Of a DNA stretch of 64,000 bases, positions 46,561 through 59,189 are shown piece after piece. Numbering within the stretch: the stretch's first letter is position 1; each line of letters opens with the position of its first letter. The DNA comes from Serripes groenlandicus. Lineage: Eukaryota; Mollusca; Bivalvia; Cardiida; Cardiidae. The notes beneath the pieces are model-generated. The model saw nothing but the letters and a program-made list of their open reading frames with translations. It did no database searches and was not told the DNA's origin. The translations under genes and the position numbers were made by a program. Where the stretch lies: assembly GCA_031761405.1 (NCBI GenBank), contig JASEVX010000003.1, positions 140,663,762-140,727,761 on the forward strand, in the 5' to 3' direction.

Positions 46561-46903
46561 TCTGGCAAAATATACAGCGTTAGATTCATAAGTGATGTTA
46601 TACTGTATACACTTAAACATTGTTTGTTTGAAAGGCAATGAGTTACGACTTTTATTATGAATACAAGAACATAAAATAACAAGTAAGATATATTAAATAA
46701 ATAGCCACAACAAATTTCAAACAAAATGGTTTGGTATAACTATCATTACTAATGACATACTGTATTGCACAACCGACAGTACCTTCAATACGGCCTAACG
46801 TTACTTTTACGGCCTTACATTTTGACGGCCTAACGTTACGGCCTAAGATTACTTTTACTATTGTCAGAAAACGTGAAGAACGAATGTCTTAATATGTTTG
46901 GGA

Positions 46904-46927
46904 GGGGGGGGGGGGGGGGGGGGGGGG
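46904..46927. repeat. Poly-G tract
   Basis: About 24 consecutive G, of uncertain true length. Confidence 0.9.
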
Positions 46928-47254
46928 TAATTTGGTTCTAGAAGTATGAATAACCACACTCAAGCACTCACTCAACATATGCGCATTACAACCTGACATA
47001 ATTCTTCTGAAAGACATATTTGTTGAACAGTGAAGAAACAATGATCTGTAATATGTGAACTTTATCCAGTTTAGTTATGTTCTTTAAAGGAATACCTCGC
47101 TTATTTTACTTCATTTCATTTCTACATTAGTTTGATAGCCAACTTTTCGGTATGCTAGTTTATGTTGATTGGTTTTGTACGAACGATAAATAACTTAATT
47201 GAAAATTGTGAAGCATCACATGTTCTCCCATCTGTAAGTGTAAGTTTGTAAATG

Positions 47255-47400
47255 GGAGTTTCTTCTTTCATGACATTTCTGGTATTCCTCGATGCAGTGT
47301 TATTATGAATTGTGCTGAATACTCGAATCGAAAACTGTACTCTGTTTGATAAATTGGTGAAAAGATCTTGCAAATATATGTAGTGACAAGAGAGGTAAGT
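47255..47400 (+). pseudogene. Decayed copy of exon a of the 24.9-kb gene
   Basis: TGGTATTCCTCGATGCAGTG, GATCTTGCAAATATATGTAG and ATTGAATTTGAGGTAGGGGA match 25095-25290. The splice donor GATAG|GTAACT has become AATCGAAAACTG, so the exon boundary is destroyed. Confidence 0.72.
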
Positions 47401-47409
47401 TGCAAATGA

Positions 47410-50400
47410 TTAAATCGCAGACAGTATTGAATTTGAGGTAGGGGATGAAAAGCGAGAAAGGGAAAAGAGATCAAAGCCACAGAAATAGAGTCCACGTATC
47501 TCTGGTTTAGACGTAATTGGTGAAAAGTGGCAGCCAATCTAGACTTGGTATTGTTTAATCACCAATTCTCTCTAATCAAATCTTCACAGTGTGCAAACTA
47601 TAAGGGGCGAAAATTCCAATTGTAGATCCAATATTATAATGGATACTGTTCTCAAATTCTGGTTTAATAACGGTTTTAGAAAAACTTAAGTTTTGCTAAA
47701 AGAAATACCAAATGTCCAAAGTAAGAAGCACAATATCATGTTTCATTCAAAACATGAATTATGTACTTTCATGATCAGTATCATAACGTTGATAAACAGT
47801 TATTTCCCAAATACATTTACCCAGAATCTTCAATAGTATAATCTTTATTCAGTTTTAATCTACAAGAGACAACTGTTTGTGAGAACAGGATAAATTACTC
47901 TTTATGTTTCCAATTCTATTCACTGATTTGACTTTAATTTATAGACACATTTATTCAATATTTGAAAGTCGCTTAGTGCTGATTCGTTGTATATGCGAAA
48001 GGGTAAACAACAAAATGTATTTTGTCAAACATGCGTTCTACGTTTTTAACTGTTGATATATTGAATAAAGTTGACTCATAGTGTGGTCATGCTGTATGTA
48101 TACATTGTGCTACTATGTATAAATGGCATATATATATCTTCCCTGTTTACCAGGTAATCTGCACATGTTTACATGATCAATTTCACGGATATGATGTTCT
48201 AACTATACTTTTTTTAGAATTGGGTTATGTCAAATATGACTTAAAATATCTGCTTCCAATTTTGCACCTTATCATCCTACTAAAGCTGCGGGAAAGAAAT
48301 GATAAAATGATCCACCGTGACAGGGCACGCATTTGCACATGCTCACATGTCTGATTTCGTAACTTTGCACGAATATATTAAGGTGGTCCAAGAAAATCAA
48401 TATTCATGGAAATTGCAGTCTTATATCCCGGAAGCCACATATTAAAAAGATCTTTGTTCCATTAATATTTGTATGCCAACAATAAATAATGAAGAACACG
48501 CACGTGCAATGTGCATGGTCCAAGATTGAACTACACAGGACCTTCTGTACAAACAGAATATCAGGCGAGTCACAAGGATATCCATTACAATATTGGGTAA
48601 GCCCTTCCCCTATTTATAGGATGAACTTGGCTGTCCTGTTAAAGAGGTACTGCACAACGAACCAACGTACGTGAAGTTTAACGTATGCTCGTTTAGAAGT
48701 GGACCAACATCCCCCAGAGATTTATAATAAACTACAAAATGTCCATGTGATAAAGATGAAAATATGTGCTCAAAGTCAGATTGCATGATTAATTGGGTTT
48801 TTTCTAGAATTGTTCAGTCATATCACGCCGACCAGTTCATCTACATGTGTTTCTTCATCTAATATATAATCAAGCTTAATTTATATATATGCGGGCTGAT
48901 ATTGGCCTGCACTTCTCGCAGCGACATATAAATCATCTACGCGCGGTAAAGACGTTAAAAAGTGACATCTTTGAAGGTTAAATGTTTATGTTATTTTCTT
49001 CTGTAAAGCAATAATTTCTTAGTTATGTTAATCTATTTGTATTTGCTATATAACAAGTTTGTTTTAATGCAATAAAATATATGAAGTATTTAGGACACAA
49101 TGGACAAAATAAATTCCTTCTATGTTTCAATGTAAATCAACCAGTTTCAACCCTCAATTGTCACAATTTCTAAGCATTTCTCACGTAGAACAACATATAT
49201 CATTGAAAAAAGTGTCCTCTAAGCTTTAAAATAATCCAAAGAAAATGGGGTAGGGGATGTCATGCATTATGAATGAAAGAACTGAACTCACCAGGCGAAA
49301 ATGGTTACCATCATTTTTGACGAAATCATGCTGGGACTTAATTGGTTTTGTCACGCTTTCTACTTTCACTTTCAAACAAGGTCAAACTACTAAAAATGAT
49401 GAAATCAATCATTTGCATCCTATACACATATACAATGGATTTAGACTCAATGTCATATATTCAATGCATTATGATGATGGCATACACTTAATTCTACGCA
49501 AACAAAGATTTGTTTAGGGACTATTTGTATTAGCAGGCCTAATTTGACCTTTAAAAACCGGACACAGGTTTAAAAAAAAACATCTTTGATAATTGACCTG
49601 TCGGACCTATTCCAATATAATATCTATTCACATTCCCGAATTCAAGTTATAGAATGTAATTAACTAATACACAACATTGTACCGACCTCTATAATGGAGT
49701 AGATGGAAGCTTTTGGTAAGGATGTAACTTCGGATATTTAGTAACAAGCATTTTAAAGAATTACGTGTTCATGTGTATATCTTACGAAAAACAACACACA
49801 TGGACCAAAGAAGGTACCTGATCATTAATTATATATTTTATATAATGTTGCCGTTAAAAATGACATTTTATGCACAAAATACGTTGGTAATGTTGCATGG
49901 CCCTCACTGAATATATTTTTTGACATATAGTTTTTGTACAAATACCACACAATTATTGATACTTTCAAAATATATAAATGAAGCTGCTTATTCTTTTGAA
50001 CCTTTACCCGATTTTACCTAATACTCCTTTTTCCCCTCTCGAAATGTGTCCATTCCTGTCATTTCCTTTTGTATTGTTTTGTTCTGTTATTAGTTATTCA
50101 TTTGTATTTTCTTTGTATTCACTGTTTAGTCTTTGCCATATTTCACATATAAATGGCTAAAGGCAATGTACTTTGTCGATGCTAATAAAATGTAAGTCTG
50201 TATATGTAATTTCTAATAACTAAAGCGTTAGCTCTTATTCAAAGTTATATGAGCACATATGCACCAATGCGACTTTAGTCCTCTGTCAGAAAAGGGGTAT
50301 TTGCACTGGGAATAAACGTGTCGGTTTTGTTTTTCACTATTTATATCTAGAGAAAAACAGATTATATTCCTCCTTACATCTGTCTGTCAATTGTTATGGT

Positions 50401-50820
50401 ATGTCTTCTCATTTGTACATCTACTATTACTCTCTAGACCACTTCATATTTAGTTTCCATGAGTTGTTCCTCGGGGTCTCTAAGAATATGTCTTTCGAGC
50501 AGTAAAGACTCTGAGTGTTCTTCTCATTCGGGTCAAATTGGCTTACTCTGTTTTTTGGGCTTGGAACGTGAATGCATGTAATTGTACTCATTGTATATTA
50601 TTCGGATCTATTCATAAACGTGTCTGCACATGTGCAAGAATATAAAAGTACACTTTTGTGTTGTTCAATGTTTGTGTCAACTTTCTCTGTCAACTTTCCT
50701 TGTCAACTTTGTATTGTTTCTTTGTACTTTGTACTTTCTTCGATGATCGGAGAAAATAAAGATATAATAATGAAACAGGTAGTAAGGTATGACCAGCAGA
50801 TAACACACATACTTACATGG
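47410..50820. other. Intergenic DNA without a supported gene
   Basis: AT-rich, with a worn TTAACCC MITE (47890-48005, ending GTATATGCGAAAGGGTAAAC). ORFs of 60-104 aa are hydrophobic or low-complexity and show no splice context or family likeness. Confidence 0.45.
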
Positions 50821-51277
50821 AGAGAAGCGGAAACAGCAGTATATTATAAATCCCATACATACAGTAAGACAGGTACATGTATATAGCATAGATATGCCTA
50901 GTCTGGAGTTACCTCCGCAGACCATTACATGAAAGGTCAGACGGAAGCAATTCATTTTCCATAAGCGAACATTATAGCATTTTGGATTATGGCTCTTTCC
51001 AAATTTAAAATCAACAAACAAAGACTATCAACAATAAATATAAGTTATTCACATAACTTCCTGACTACACGGTATACAAGATATTTAAAGGATACTCTAT
51101 ATATAACCATTTCCCACATATAGACTCATTTTGACGTTATTTGAAAGCAGTGTAACAAACTCCTTTTTCTACAATATTTTCAAATCTGTACAATAACTTA
51201 ACGTTTATTTATATAAAGTTATATAGAGTTTTCTATATTTTGCATACATGTTTTTAAAATCGTCTGCAAAAATGTTA

Positions 51278-51314
51278 TTGACACCGCGCGGAAGCGCGGA
51301 AGCGCGGTGTCAGT
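51278..51314. repeat. GC-rich perfect hairpin
   Basis: TGACACCGCGC and GCGCGGTGTCA flank GGAAGCGCGGAA, an island of GC in AT-rich DNA, absent from the matching place in unit B (near 59380). Confidence 0.8.
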
Positions 51315-52050
51315 ATTGAATACGATTTATTATTGTGCCATGGGGTTACGTAATCAAAAAGGGAGCAACCAACATTATTATTGTAAAGAAAAACTCTGTT
51401 ATCAGTTTGAAAAAACAAACTTTATGAATCAATAAATTATATTAACTGATTTAAGAAACAACAATATGCAAAATACGTATGTCTTCTATCGTTATTACAC
51501 ATCTTTAGACACATTTAATTTGTATTTAATAACTTTTCCCCAACTTCCTAGGCTACGCTGTTTTTAATAGTTTGATTTACGGCCCTGACGACAGGGTTCA
51601 TCAAAGCTCAGAAAAAAAGTTCATTTTTCCACCAACTTCCTAGGCTACGGTATTTTAATTGTTTGGTTTACGGCCCCAGACTTCGGGTGATGTTTTTGCC
51701 TATTTATAAATCTGTTGTATTTCTTAACTTAAAACGTTCATCCCCATACAATTTGTTCATTCAGACAATTGTATTCTTGATAGATCTGACTATACATGTG
51801 AACTTTTTCTTTTAATTGCATAAATGCTCAATTTTAAAAATAAATATCTTTAAACTTTTTAAAATTACTTCCTATTTGTTGTTTATATACTCCCGTTAAT
51901 GTTATCATTCTTCTGCTAAACTGGAAAGAGAATAGACTCCCCCCTCTCCTCCCAAAGCTTGTGTCATACTTAACTTATAACTAGAGGCATTAAACAAACC
52001 TTAATATCGGTTATTATTTAAGCACCTATGTTTCTTGTTTTGTTTTTTTC

Positions 52051-52442
52051 TAATTGATCTAGTTAGAGCAGATTTATAACCGTTTATTGGTAATAAATTA
52101 AGAAACTTCAGCTTGTATGACACATTATAGTTGCATTCAATGTTAAGCAAACTTTAAACCGAATGAGTTCAGGGCTAAACTTTTCATTTCACGATTAAAC
52201 TTCACATGCTGAATATCACATAGATCGCAGCATATAAAACGTCTAATCCCTACGTCAAAATTGTTATTTTCTGCTCTTGTTAACTTTTTATTAAAGGCTA
52301 TTGTAGCCAGGTGAGCAATGTAGGCACATCTTGGTCTTCTTGTTTAAAGTAAAGGGACATTTGGCATTCTTTTTCGAAACAGTTACATCCTGTCTGTTTA
52401 CACGTTATTTAAATGTACTGAACTGTATCTGCTTCCTTTAAG
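52051..52442. repeat. ~400-bp dispersed repeat, copy 2
   Basis: Same sequence as 17576-17972, same orientation. It is missing from the corresponding stretch of unit B, so it inserted after the duplication or was lost there. Confidence 0.8.
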
Positions 52443-52654
52443 TCCTTCTTCAAAATCATTTGCGGCGTATTTGTTGCTTTGCATCAAAATTAGTCTAGTT
52501 GTATGTGGGAAATATACAATGTTCATTAGCCTCAATTTTACGCAGTGGGTGATTATAGCTAATTTAACCAATAGTTGGTTTCATAAAATATACAATTATG
52601 TAAATACAGATGCATGAGTAGGAACATCTGTTCGAAACTCCTGTTGAAATACTC

Positions 52655-52835
52655 TTTAACCCTTTCTCATATACAACAACTTGCAGCAGACGACATTGGA
52701 AACATTTCGTCAAACATATGATAGATCTCTAGAAATGAAAGCATAATTATTTTATAGAGTTGACAATATTGTGGCAAAAGGAGAAAGTGCTCGTTATGAG
52801 CAATTTCTCCTACTGCCACATTTTTTTCAAAAAAC
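52655..52835. mobile_element. TTAACCC hairpin MITE, copy
   Basis: TTTAACCCTTTCTCATATAC, GCAGCAGACGACATTGGAAA, TTGTGGCAAAAGGAGAAAGT, GCTCGTTATGAGC and CAATTTCTCCTACTGCCACA. The matching MITE in unit B is at 59537-59680. Confidence 0.7.
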
Positions 52836-53146
52836 ATTCTGACCCAGGTTTTTGTGCATTACAATCTTTATTCGGTATTTTCTCAAGTATGTTCTTTCGG
52901 TCCTAAACATTATGTTGCCAGTGTATTTGAAATTCTGGGAAACTGTGGGTTGAAATAGTTGTTCGTTGAGCTTGAAGTGTTACATTGTTAAAACACTTTT
53001 CTACTTTATGTATTTTGAGTAGTGTTTAAAAAAAGAATAAGAATATTTCAACTCTGCATACGCACCATTTAACAGAAGATTCATTTTCATTTTTAAACGT
53101 TTACAAAGCATCCATCAAATGTACTTATCCTGATAAAGGTTACAGA

Positions 53147-53640
53147 TCAATATCTGTTTCGCCTAACACCACCAGAGGAGACCAACCATAATAGGCCGAC
53201 ACATACAGCTACAAAGGCTAAAATTATAAGTATACAGGAAACGTTTGATTGATCTGTTGGATTGTTCAGTGGGGGTGCTTCGTCCGTGTGTAATGGCGTG
53301 GTCAGGGCCTTCAGCAGTTTGAGGGCATTGTTATCGACGTTAACATTGTATCCAATGGAGTCACTGAGACTCGCCCAATTCAATTGACTGTGTGTCGCCG
53401 TGCCCGTTTTTATGAAGGCTTCAGTGACCTTTCTACGCACTTCTTTGAACTCATCAATCGTCATCGTTGGCTCTGTCTCGTTTGCTTTGTTATCTTCCTC
53501 TGGATCCCTAGGTGACTTTGTTTTGCTGGTAGTTAATATCGTTTCTATAGAATCATCGTCGAATGAATCGCATGTCACATCGGTGTGATACACCTTAGCA
53601 CCTACAGTCTTCACCTTGTCGTACTTCGTTATCAATATAA
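53147..53640 (-). pseudogene. IFI44-like GTPase, G4/C-terminal exon (unit A), 5' part lost
   Basis: The minus frame keeps the G4 motif TKYD in ILITKYDKVKTVG. A linker rich in D, E, S and T (CDSFDDDSIETIL, EEDNKANETEPT) follows, then the helix TIDEFKEVRRKVTEAF, a LNWASLSDSIGYNVNVDNN segment and a LLKALTTPL helix, as in the C-terminal part of IFI44-type GTPases. A membrane anchor (SCILIILAFVAVCVGLLWLV) and a basic tail VRRNRY end the protein. The exon body is intact, but its normal start (DTDIFVL in unit B) is replaced at a deletion joint by intron-derived sequence. Unit A also has no GHIP exon. A continuous 205-codon frame starting at 53764 runs through the joint. Confidence 0.72.
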
Positions 53641-53649
53641 TACATGTCT

Positions 53650-53830
53650 GTACTACGTAAATGTTTATGATATACATAATAATTCGATGAAACAAATGTG
53701 TCTCCCGCCAAAAGGTCAGCATATGAAAGCGTGACAACAAGCCGGGCAGCTTGACGGACAACATCGGTCAGTTGATACTTAAATGGTACCCTTCGTTGGA
53801 AGGAGACACACAACCCGACCGTACAGGTAG
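53650..53830 (-). other. Conserved ~180-bp block next to the G4 exon
   Basis: It matches 61130-61310, where it lies inside the GHIP-to-G4 intron. On the minus strand both copies are open in one frame (for example DLLAGDTFVS, YVYHKHLRST). Splice phases do not allow that frame to be inserted between the GHIP and G4 exons, so I treat it as intron sequence, not an exon. Confidence 0.4.
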
Positions 53831-54187
53831 GTAATTATATTAAAAAACATCCGAAGATCGGTTGCACGGGGCGTTGCAAAATCAAGTTATATGTCTCGCC
53901 GTCCCCCGCTTGGGCTATCAATAAAAGTGTAAAAGACAAAGACAAAATAGTGTGCAAGAGACTTATATAAATTAAATTTAATAACGTAAAAATATCATTT
54001 AAAATTAGGTATAGATCTATATGATAAATAGATATTTCTGAGTATATTTGTTTAGGACAATTACACAACCTTATTATTTGAGTGGGGGTAATGCCTATTA
54101 AAGTTTAGTTAATACAAGTCTACTTTTTTTTCGTGCAATGGATCAGTTCAATGAGTTTTTCTTTTTAACGCAATTTTGCACAAACTC

Positions 54188-54595
54188 CTATTTTTTTAAT
54201 GTGAGCTTGAGCTCAGGGATGCTTAATTCGTTTAGGCTTTTCCCAGAACTGTCCTGATTATTCTTTTTTTTTTCCGCAGTCTGAACAGTCCAGTCGCGTT
54301 TCTTGTACCTTCTTTTGTTTCGTGATATATTCGATAAATGTCCGATTTCCATTATTTTTCTGACCAAAAGGGCATCTTTGGTTGCATCATGTTTATTGCT
54401 TTTTGTCTGGTGAATTTGTTTTATAATATCATTTGTTTTTTCTACACCTTGGTCTGAAAAATTTGCTAAAGTTCCATAACGGCTAATGAAGAAGGGAATG
54501 TGGTACAATATCACGTGCAAGTAAGGCGTTATGTTTTTTGGATGGTAGCCCTTCCCGTTTTTTCTGTCAAATTTCCAAAAAATGCGTAATAAACC
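54188..54595 (-). pseudogene. Fragment of an uncharacterised, probably transposon-borne protein
   Basis: The minus frame reads HVILYHIPFFISRYGTLANF, SDQGVEKTNDIIKQIHQTKS and NKHDATKDALL. A basic helix (SRNKRRYKKRDW) and a C-terminal SIPELKLTLKK follow. I recall the arrangement H-V-x3-H-x-P-F, G-(S/T)-L-A-N-F-S-x-QGVEKxND and KSNKxDA-x-D from multi-copy uncharacterised proteins of molluscs and cnidarians, but cannot name the family. It extends upstream to about 54595 (ITPYLH) with stops beyond. It interrupts unit A where unit B has the GHIP exon side of the intron. Confidence 0.5.
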
Positions 54596-54710
54596 TATGC
54601 ACCATTAAGACATCATCCGGATCAATGTCAATTATCGCGTTATATACATAAACTTGATTAGCGCCAATCAACGTCCCTTTGATGACATTAGTTATACAAA
54701 TTAAACCCAT

Positions 54711-54900
54711 TTTAAACATATCAAATTGAACAGTTTGACAAACAAACTTTGATAGAATTCTTAAACTTACAATGAGTTATGAAAAATGATTAAACAACGT
54801 TAAATGCAATTTTAAACATATCAAATTGAACAGTTTGACAAACATACTTTGATAGAATTCTTACATTTACAATGAGTTATGACAAATTATTAAACGTTTT
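54711..54900. repeat. ~101-bp tandem duplication
   Basis: TTTTAAACATATCAAATTGA, ACAGTTTGACAAAC and CTTTGATAGAATTCTTA...ACAATGAGTTATGA occur twice (54711 and 54812). Confidence 0.85.
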
Positions 54901-55840
54901 TAAATTTCATTCATACATTTTGACAAGTACGTCATACAATATGCATGGATATCGATCACCTTATGGTTTTATTTAACAATTGAATAGTTATAACAATCAT
55001 CCATTTTATTTTAGATAGGATAATATTAACAAATGTTGACATTTATCCGTTCTGACTATACAATCGCATTTTTTTAATAAAATAAGTGACTGGGGCTAAT
55101 ATCCGTCCGCTTGTGTCCATATTTACATTTTATTGCATCGAATTTAGGTAAAAGGCATTACATGCTGCAGGTCAATATATATGTAAGATAACGCAATATA
55201 CACAGTCTGCACAGCGGGGGTTATAAATAGATATATGCCCCATCATAAATCGTCCGGCAATGGTCGGTAATCATCGGAAGCTTTCGCTAGCAATCACGGA
55301 AACGTAAATGTTACCCTAAAACGTTAGTAGTACTTGTAGAAAATGTTAAAAAGGACCAAACTTTTATTACTTTATTTAAAAAAGATATATGTCAAATAAG
55401 AGGTAAATGAATTTACTACATTAAACCGTAAGTGCCCTGTTAATTTTTTATTTTTAAAAAAAGATATTCACTGAAAAACGTGTAAAAATTAGCGGAAAAA
55501 TACCGTTTTCTTAACGGTTTTATATGTAATAAAGAGGGAAATTAGGGTGACTGTATTCGAAGTTAAAAAGGACCAAAATATTATTAATATAAAACAAATA
55601 AAAAAATATATTTATATTCAGGAGATATTTGTCTTGAAAACTTGATAAGTGCCTTTTTAATTTTTTGCAATATAAAATTGTTATTGAGTCAAAACTAAAA
55701 AGTTGCTCTATAATCCCATGTAATTTAAGTTATCGAATTTTGATAGTCGCTGATTCTCACAGTTGGATATGTGTTGGGAGTTGCTGAGGTTTACGAGGGG
55801 AGGAGTGTAGTGTCTGTATGTGGTGGCAAGACATGTTTGC
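54901..55840. other. AT-rich stretch, nothing recognised
   Basis: No coding frame, hairpin or known repeat end was seen apart from long A/T runs. Confidence 0.4.
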
Positions 55841-55905
55841 CCGGTTAGAGGGCTAGGCCAGTGTTATAGGAGTCATCGGTTCGAGCCCCACATCAGGCGG
55901 ACATT
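55841..55905 (+). mobile_element. tRNA-like SINE head (unit A)
   Basis: GGTTAGAGGGCTAGGCCAGT then B box ATCGGTTCGAGCCCC. The same block is at 62668-62732 (ATCGGTTCGATCCCC) in unit B. Confidence 0.6.
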
Positions 55906-56454
55906 ATTCTCCTATTATGTTACTTTAACTGCTATGTAACGCGCATTATCTTTTGTATTTTGCATTTAAAATTGCTTGTCGCCCGATTTGGTGCGTATTA
56001 ATGTAAATGGAATTGTAATGTTGCCATATAATTTTCATCAGCATGGTGGTAGATTTTTTTATGATTATGAATGATTACTTTGAATATCATGAATTTAATT
56101 TAAGTGCTTATTATGAGCTGAATCTATGTTGCTAGAATTTTGTTTCGATGACGTGATCGCGCCATTTAACAGAGATGGCGTTATATATTTTGACCTTGCA
56201 GGTCTAAATAAGAACCGCTTCAACGGCGTGTGCTTTTGAGTAGATTCTTAAATAATTTGTCAATAGCTGTAGTCCATTTAGCTAGATAAATCTTAAAATT
56301 GAAAAACGATTTTTAGGCAAACATTAAGTTTATTGCTTAATAAATATATTAAAAGTAAAACGGTTAAGACTAAATCCATTCACAAAAGTGTTCTTTCATC
56401 TTTGATAAATGTCAATCTTTTTCAGAGGTAACTTTGTCTATTGTAGTTATAATA

Positions 56455-57165
56455 GACAAGAGGGCCATGATGGCCCTGTATCGTTCACCCGAATTATGCA
56501 ATGTGATTTGTCATGCCTACCACATTAACCTTTTACCAACCAACATGCCTTAAAGTACTCGTGTAGAGGCTCACCAAAGGACTAAGTTGCATTCATACAA
56601 AATTATTTGGAAATTTACCAGATATTTTTGGAGAAGAAGATTTTGAAATATTTCACTATATTTCAATTAATCAACATGGCTTGGAGGAATCTGATAGAGG
56701 GTCACCCAAGGTATATTTCTACAAAGTAATTCGGAAATCGGCCAGATGCTTTTAGAGAAGTAGATTATAAAAGTGTTCACTTGAGCCATATACGGCAAAA
56801 CAGCCCAGCCCTCTGGCGACAATGTGTTTCGACCAATCAATATGGCTTAAAGGAATCTGTAAGAGAGTCAGCTTAGGAATATTTCAACAAAATTATTTGA
56901 AAATCAACCAACCTGTTTGGGAGGAGAACTCTTTTTAGGTTGTTTTCTTTTCGTTGCCATGGAAACCAGAATTCTGCATGAAAGATAAATGAATAGATAT
57001 TGGTGAGGACATTGAGAGAAAGCTTTATGTGAAATTTCATCCGAATTGGCCGACTGGTTACAGAGGAGAATGTATTGACGGACGACGCACGCCACGCACG
57101 ACTGACAAAGGGCGATCACATTAACTCATCTCGAGCACTTCGTGCTCAGGTGAGCTAACAACCCA
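56455..57165 (+). repeat. GGCC-family repeat (unit A copy)
   Basis: Starts GACAAGAGGGCCATGATGGC and CCTGTATCGTTCACCC. Ends with ACGCACGCCACGCACGACTG, GGGCGATCACATTAACTCAT and GCACTTCGTGCTCAGGTGAG CTAA. The middle contains diverged GATAGAGGGTCACC units. The minus ORF at 56904-57119 is repeat-derived. Confidence 0.8.
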
Positions 57166-58267
57166 CTTCTAGATCTAGTGAATTAAATTATGACCTCCCT
57201 CACAGCAATTATGTTGTAAGTCAGACTTTTTAACAATGGTATCGAAGACTGAAATTCTCTTATTTATAATATTAAATCAGTAAAAAGAAACATTGCAACG
57301 CACCTTTTTTAAAAGCATAAAACACGTTCTTTCTTAGGCTGTGTACAATGTTCTACTTGTATAAATATATTGCTTTCTGTACATCAAATTGTTATCATCG
57401 GTCTTAAGACTGTAAGTTTCGTAAGGGGTTGTTACGATAACCTTTTCCAAAAATGACTATTTCCACCGACTTATCAAAATCACAAATTGTCTGTATTTGA
57501 ACGTTGAATGTTATCATCTGCAATTCCATCATCAGAACTAAAAACAATCATTTTAAAATCCAACACAAATCTGAATTTTCAAAAGACGGCGGTTGGTATA
57601 CATGTCGACCTATTGTGTGTATTAAAACGAGAGTCAATCTGCAACATTTACACATCTACTAACTATATGATTGTTATGTCATGTAATACTAATGTCACAA
57701 TAACATTAAATATAAATAATAAACAGCAACAAATATAGGATAAGCATAATCAGAAATCTTTAGTTCTCGAAGGTCGAATGAACATAACGTAATTCGGCTT
57801 ATTCCTGCGCGCGCAAATTGTTACAAGTTGGCATTTGTGCAAAGTGTAGGACGATATCTGCATGTGCTCAGTTTTATTCAAATCAGTACAACTCACTAGA
57901 AACTTTAACCCTTACCAACATACGACAAAACTGCAGACGAATTTGAAAGCATCTGAGCAAAACTATGGAAAATCTCTTGAAATGAAAGTATTATTACTGA
58001 CAAGTATTGAAATCATTCTTTCAGAAATGGTAGTTGCTCATCATAAGCAATTTCTCCTTTTGTCACAATGTTTTCAAACTTCTCTCGCAGCAGTAGCATC
58101 TGAATGCATCTATATGCGGGAAGGGGTTAAAAAGACTTGTGGTGTTTACGATACGTACCCGTTAATCTAATCGTTTCAGATTCGAAGGAACACGTCTTGA
58201 CATACTGTTTATTCAAAATATCTGGCCGCCGGCCGATAACACTCATTCTTCAAATACTTACTAGGAA
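57166..58267. other. Junction region between duplicated units A and B
   Basis: No gene is supported. It holds the MITE at 57903-58133. The plus frame at 57862-58170 runs through that MITE and is rejected. Confidence 0.45.
57903..58133. mobile_element. TTAACCC hairpin MITE, copy
   Basis: CTTTAACCCTTACCAACATA, CTGCAGACGAATTTGAAAGC, GCTCATCATAAGC, TTCTCCTTTTGTCACAATGT and an end ATGCGGGAAGGGGTTAA. Confidence 0.75.
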
Positions 58268-59189
58268 AGGACTGGAAACAGCAGTATATTATAAATCACA
58301 TACAGTAAGACAGGTACATGTATATAGCATAGATATGCCTAGTCTGGAGTTACCTCCGCAAACCATTACATTAAAGGTCAGATGGAAGCAATTCATTTTC
58401 CATAGACGACCATAATAGCATTTTGGATTATGGCTCTTTCCAAATAATTCAAATAACCCAGAAACATATATGCAATTAAAGTTCATTCTTTAAACTACCA
58501 AAAAGGACAAAAAACTCACATGTTGACTTTTATTTTTAGCTATGACGTCAAATCAAAAGTAACTCTTATCCCGCAGTGAATGAAATTTACTTTAAATCTC
58601 AGTAAAAACATATTGTCCTGAAAATAGCCCTTAAGCTGTCAATATATCTAAAAGAAAACACTGTTTGGTTACAAATCAGTCAGAGGGTATTCAACATTAT
58701 TATAAAAACACTTTCAACTTTCAACAAAATCATTATTGTCCAATGGGAGACCACTTCAGTCCTATGGCTTCATCAGGTATACACCAATAATGGCGTTGAT
58801 CTTTGAACATGGTAAAGCAAGCAAACGGCTATAGAGGCGATCTTTTATGCCCCATGTTATGGACAAACCGGTTAACCTTTCAAACTGTGGAACTCGTTTG
58901 CTTCATTATGAATGTATTGACTCAAAACATCAAGTTGTAATTGTCCATTGTATAGCTAACGAAAATTAGTTGTATATCAAATAATATTTTGGAAGGATTT
59001 GTGCGGGGTTTTTGGGGGATTTTGGTACATACTGACAAACAAATACATGTCGGTAGAGGTAGAGTTAGTCTATGTATTTCAATATTATGATTTAAAATAA
59101 ACAAACAACGACTATCAACAATAAATATAAGATATTCACATCAATTTCAATACTACACGGTATACAAGATATTTAAAGGATACTCTTTC

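Larger units (their letters stand above)
50829..57180. repeat. Tandem segmental duplication, unit A
   Basis: Blocks match unit B in order: 50829-51005 with 58268-58445, 51013-51300 with 59098-59395, 52530-52720 with 59395-59590, 52900-53950 with 59830-61400, and 55850-57180 with 62675-64000. Offsets of 6.8-7.4 kb, same orientation. Insertions unique to each unit explain the gaps. Confidence 0.8.

Noticed and set aside
50572..51021. ORFs of 104 and 114 codons on opposite strands
   Set aside because: The region is part of the segmental duplication, and the frames are not kept in the copy at 58268-58445.
55841..55905. Functional tRNA gene
   Set aside because: A B box is present but no foldable acceptor stem or clear A box was found, and the block belongs to a repeated SINE-like segment.
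56904..57119. Minus ORF with a CxxCV start, repeated at 63676-63864
   Set aside because: Both are the same part of the GGCC-family repeat. Similarity reflects the repeat, not a gene pair.
57862..58170. 102-codon plus ORF
   Set aside because: It runs through a TTAACCC hairpin MITE.
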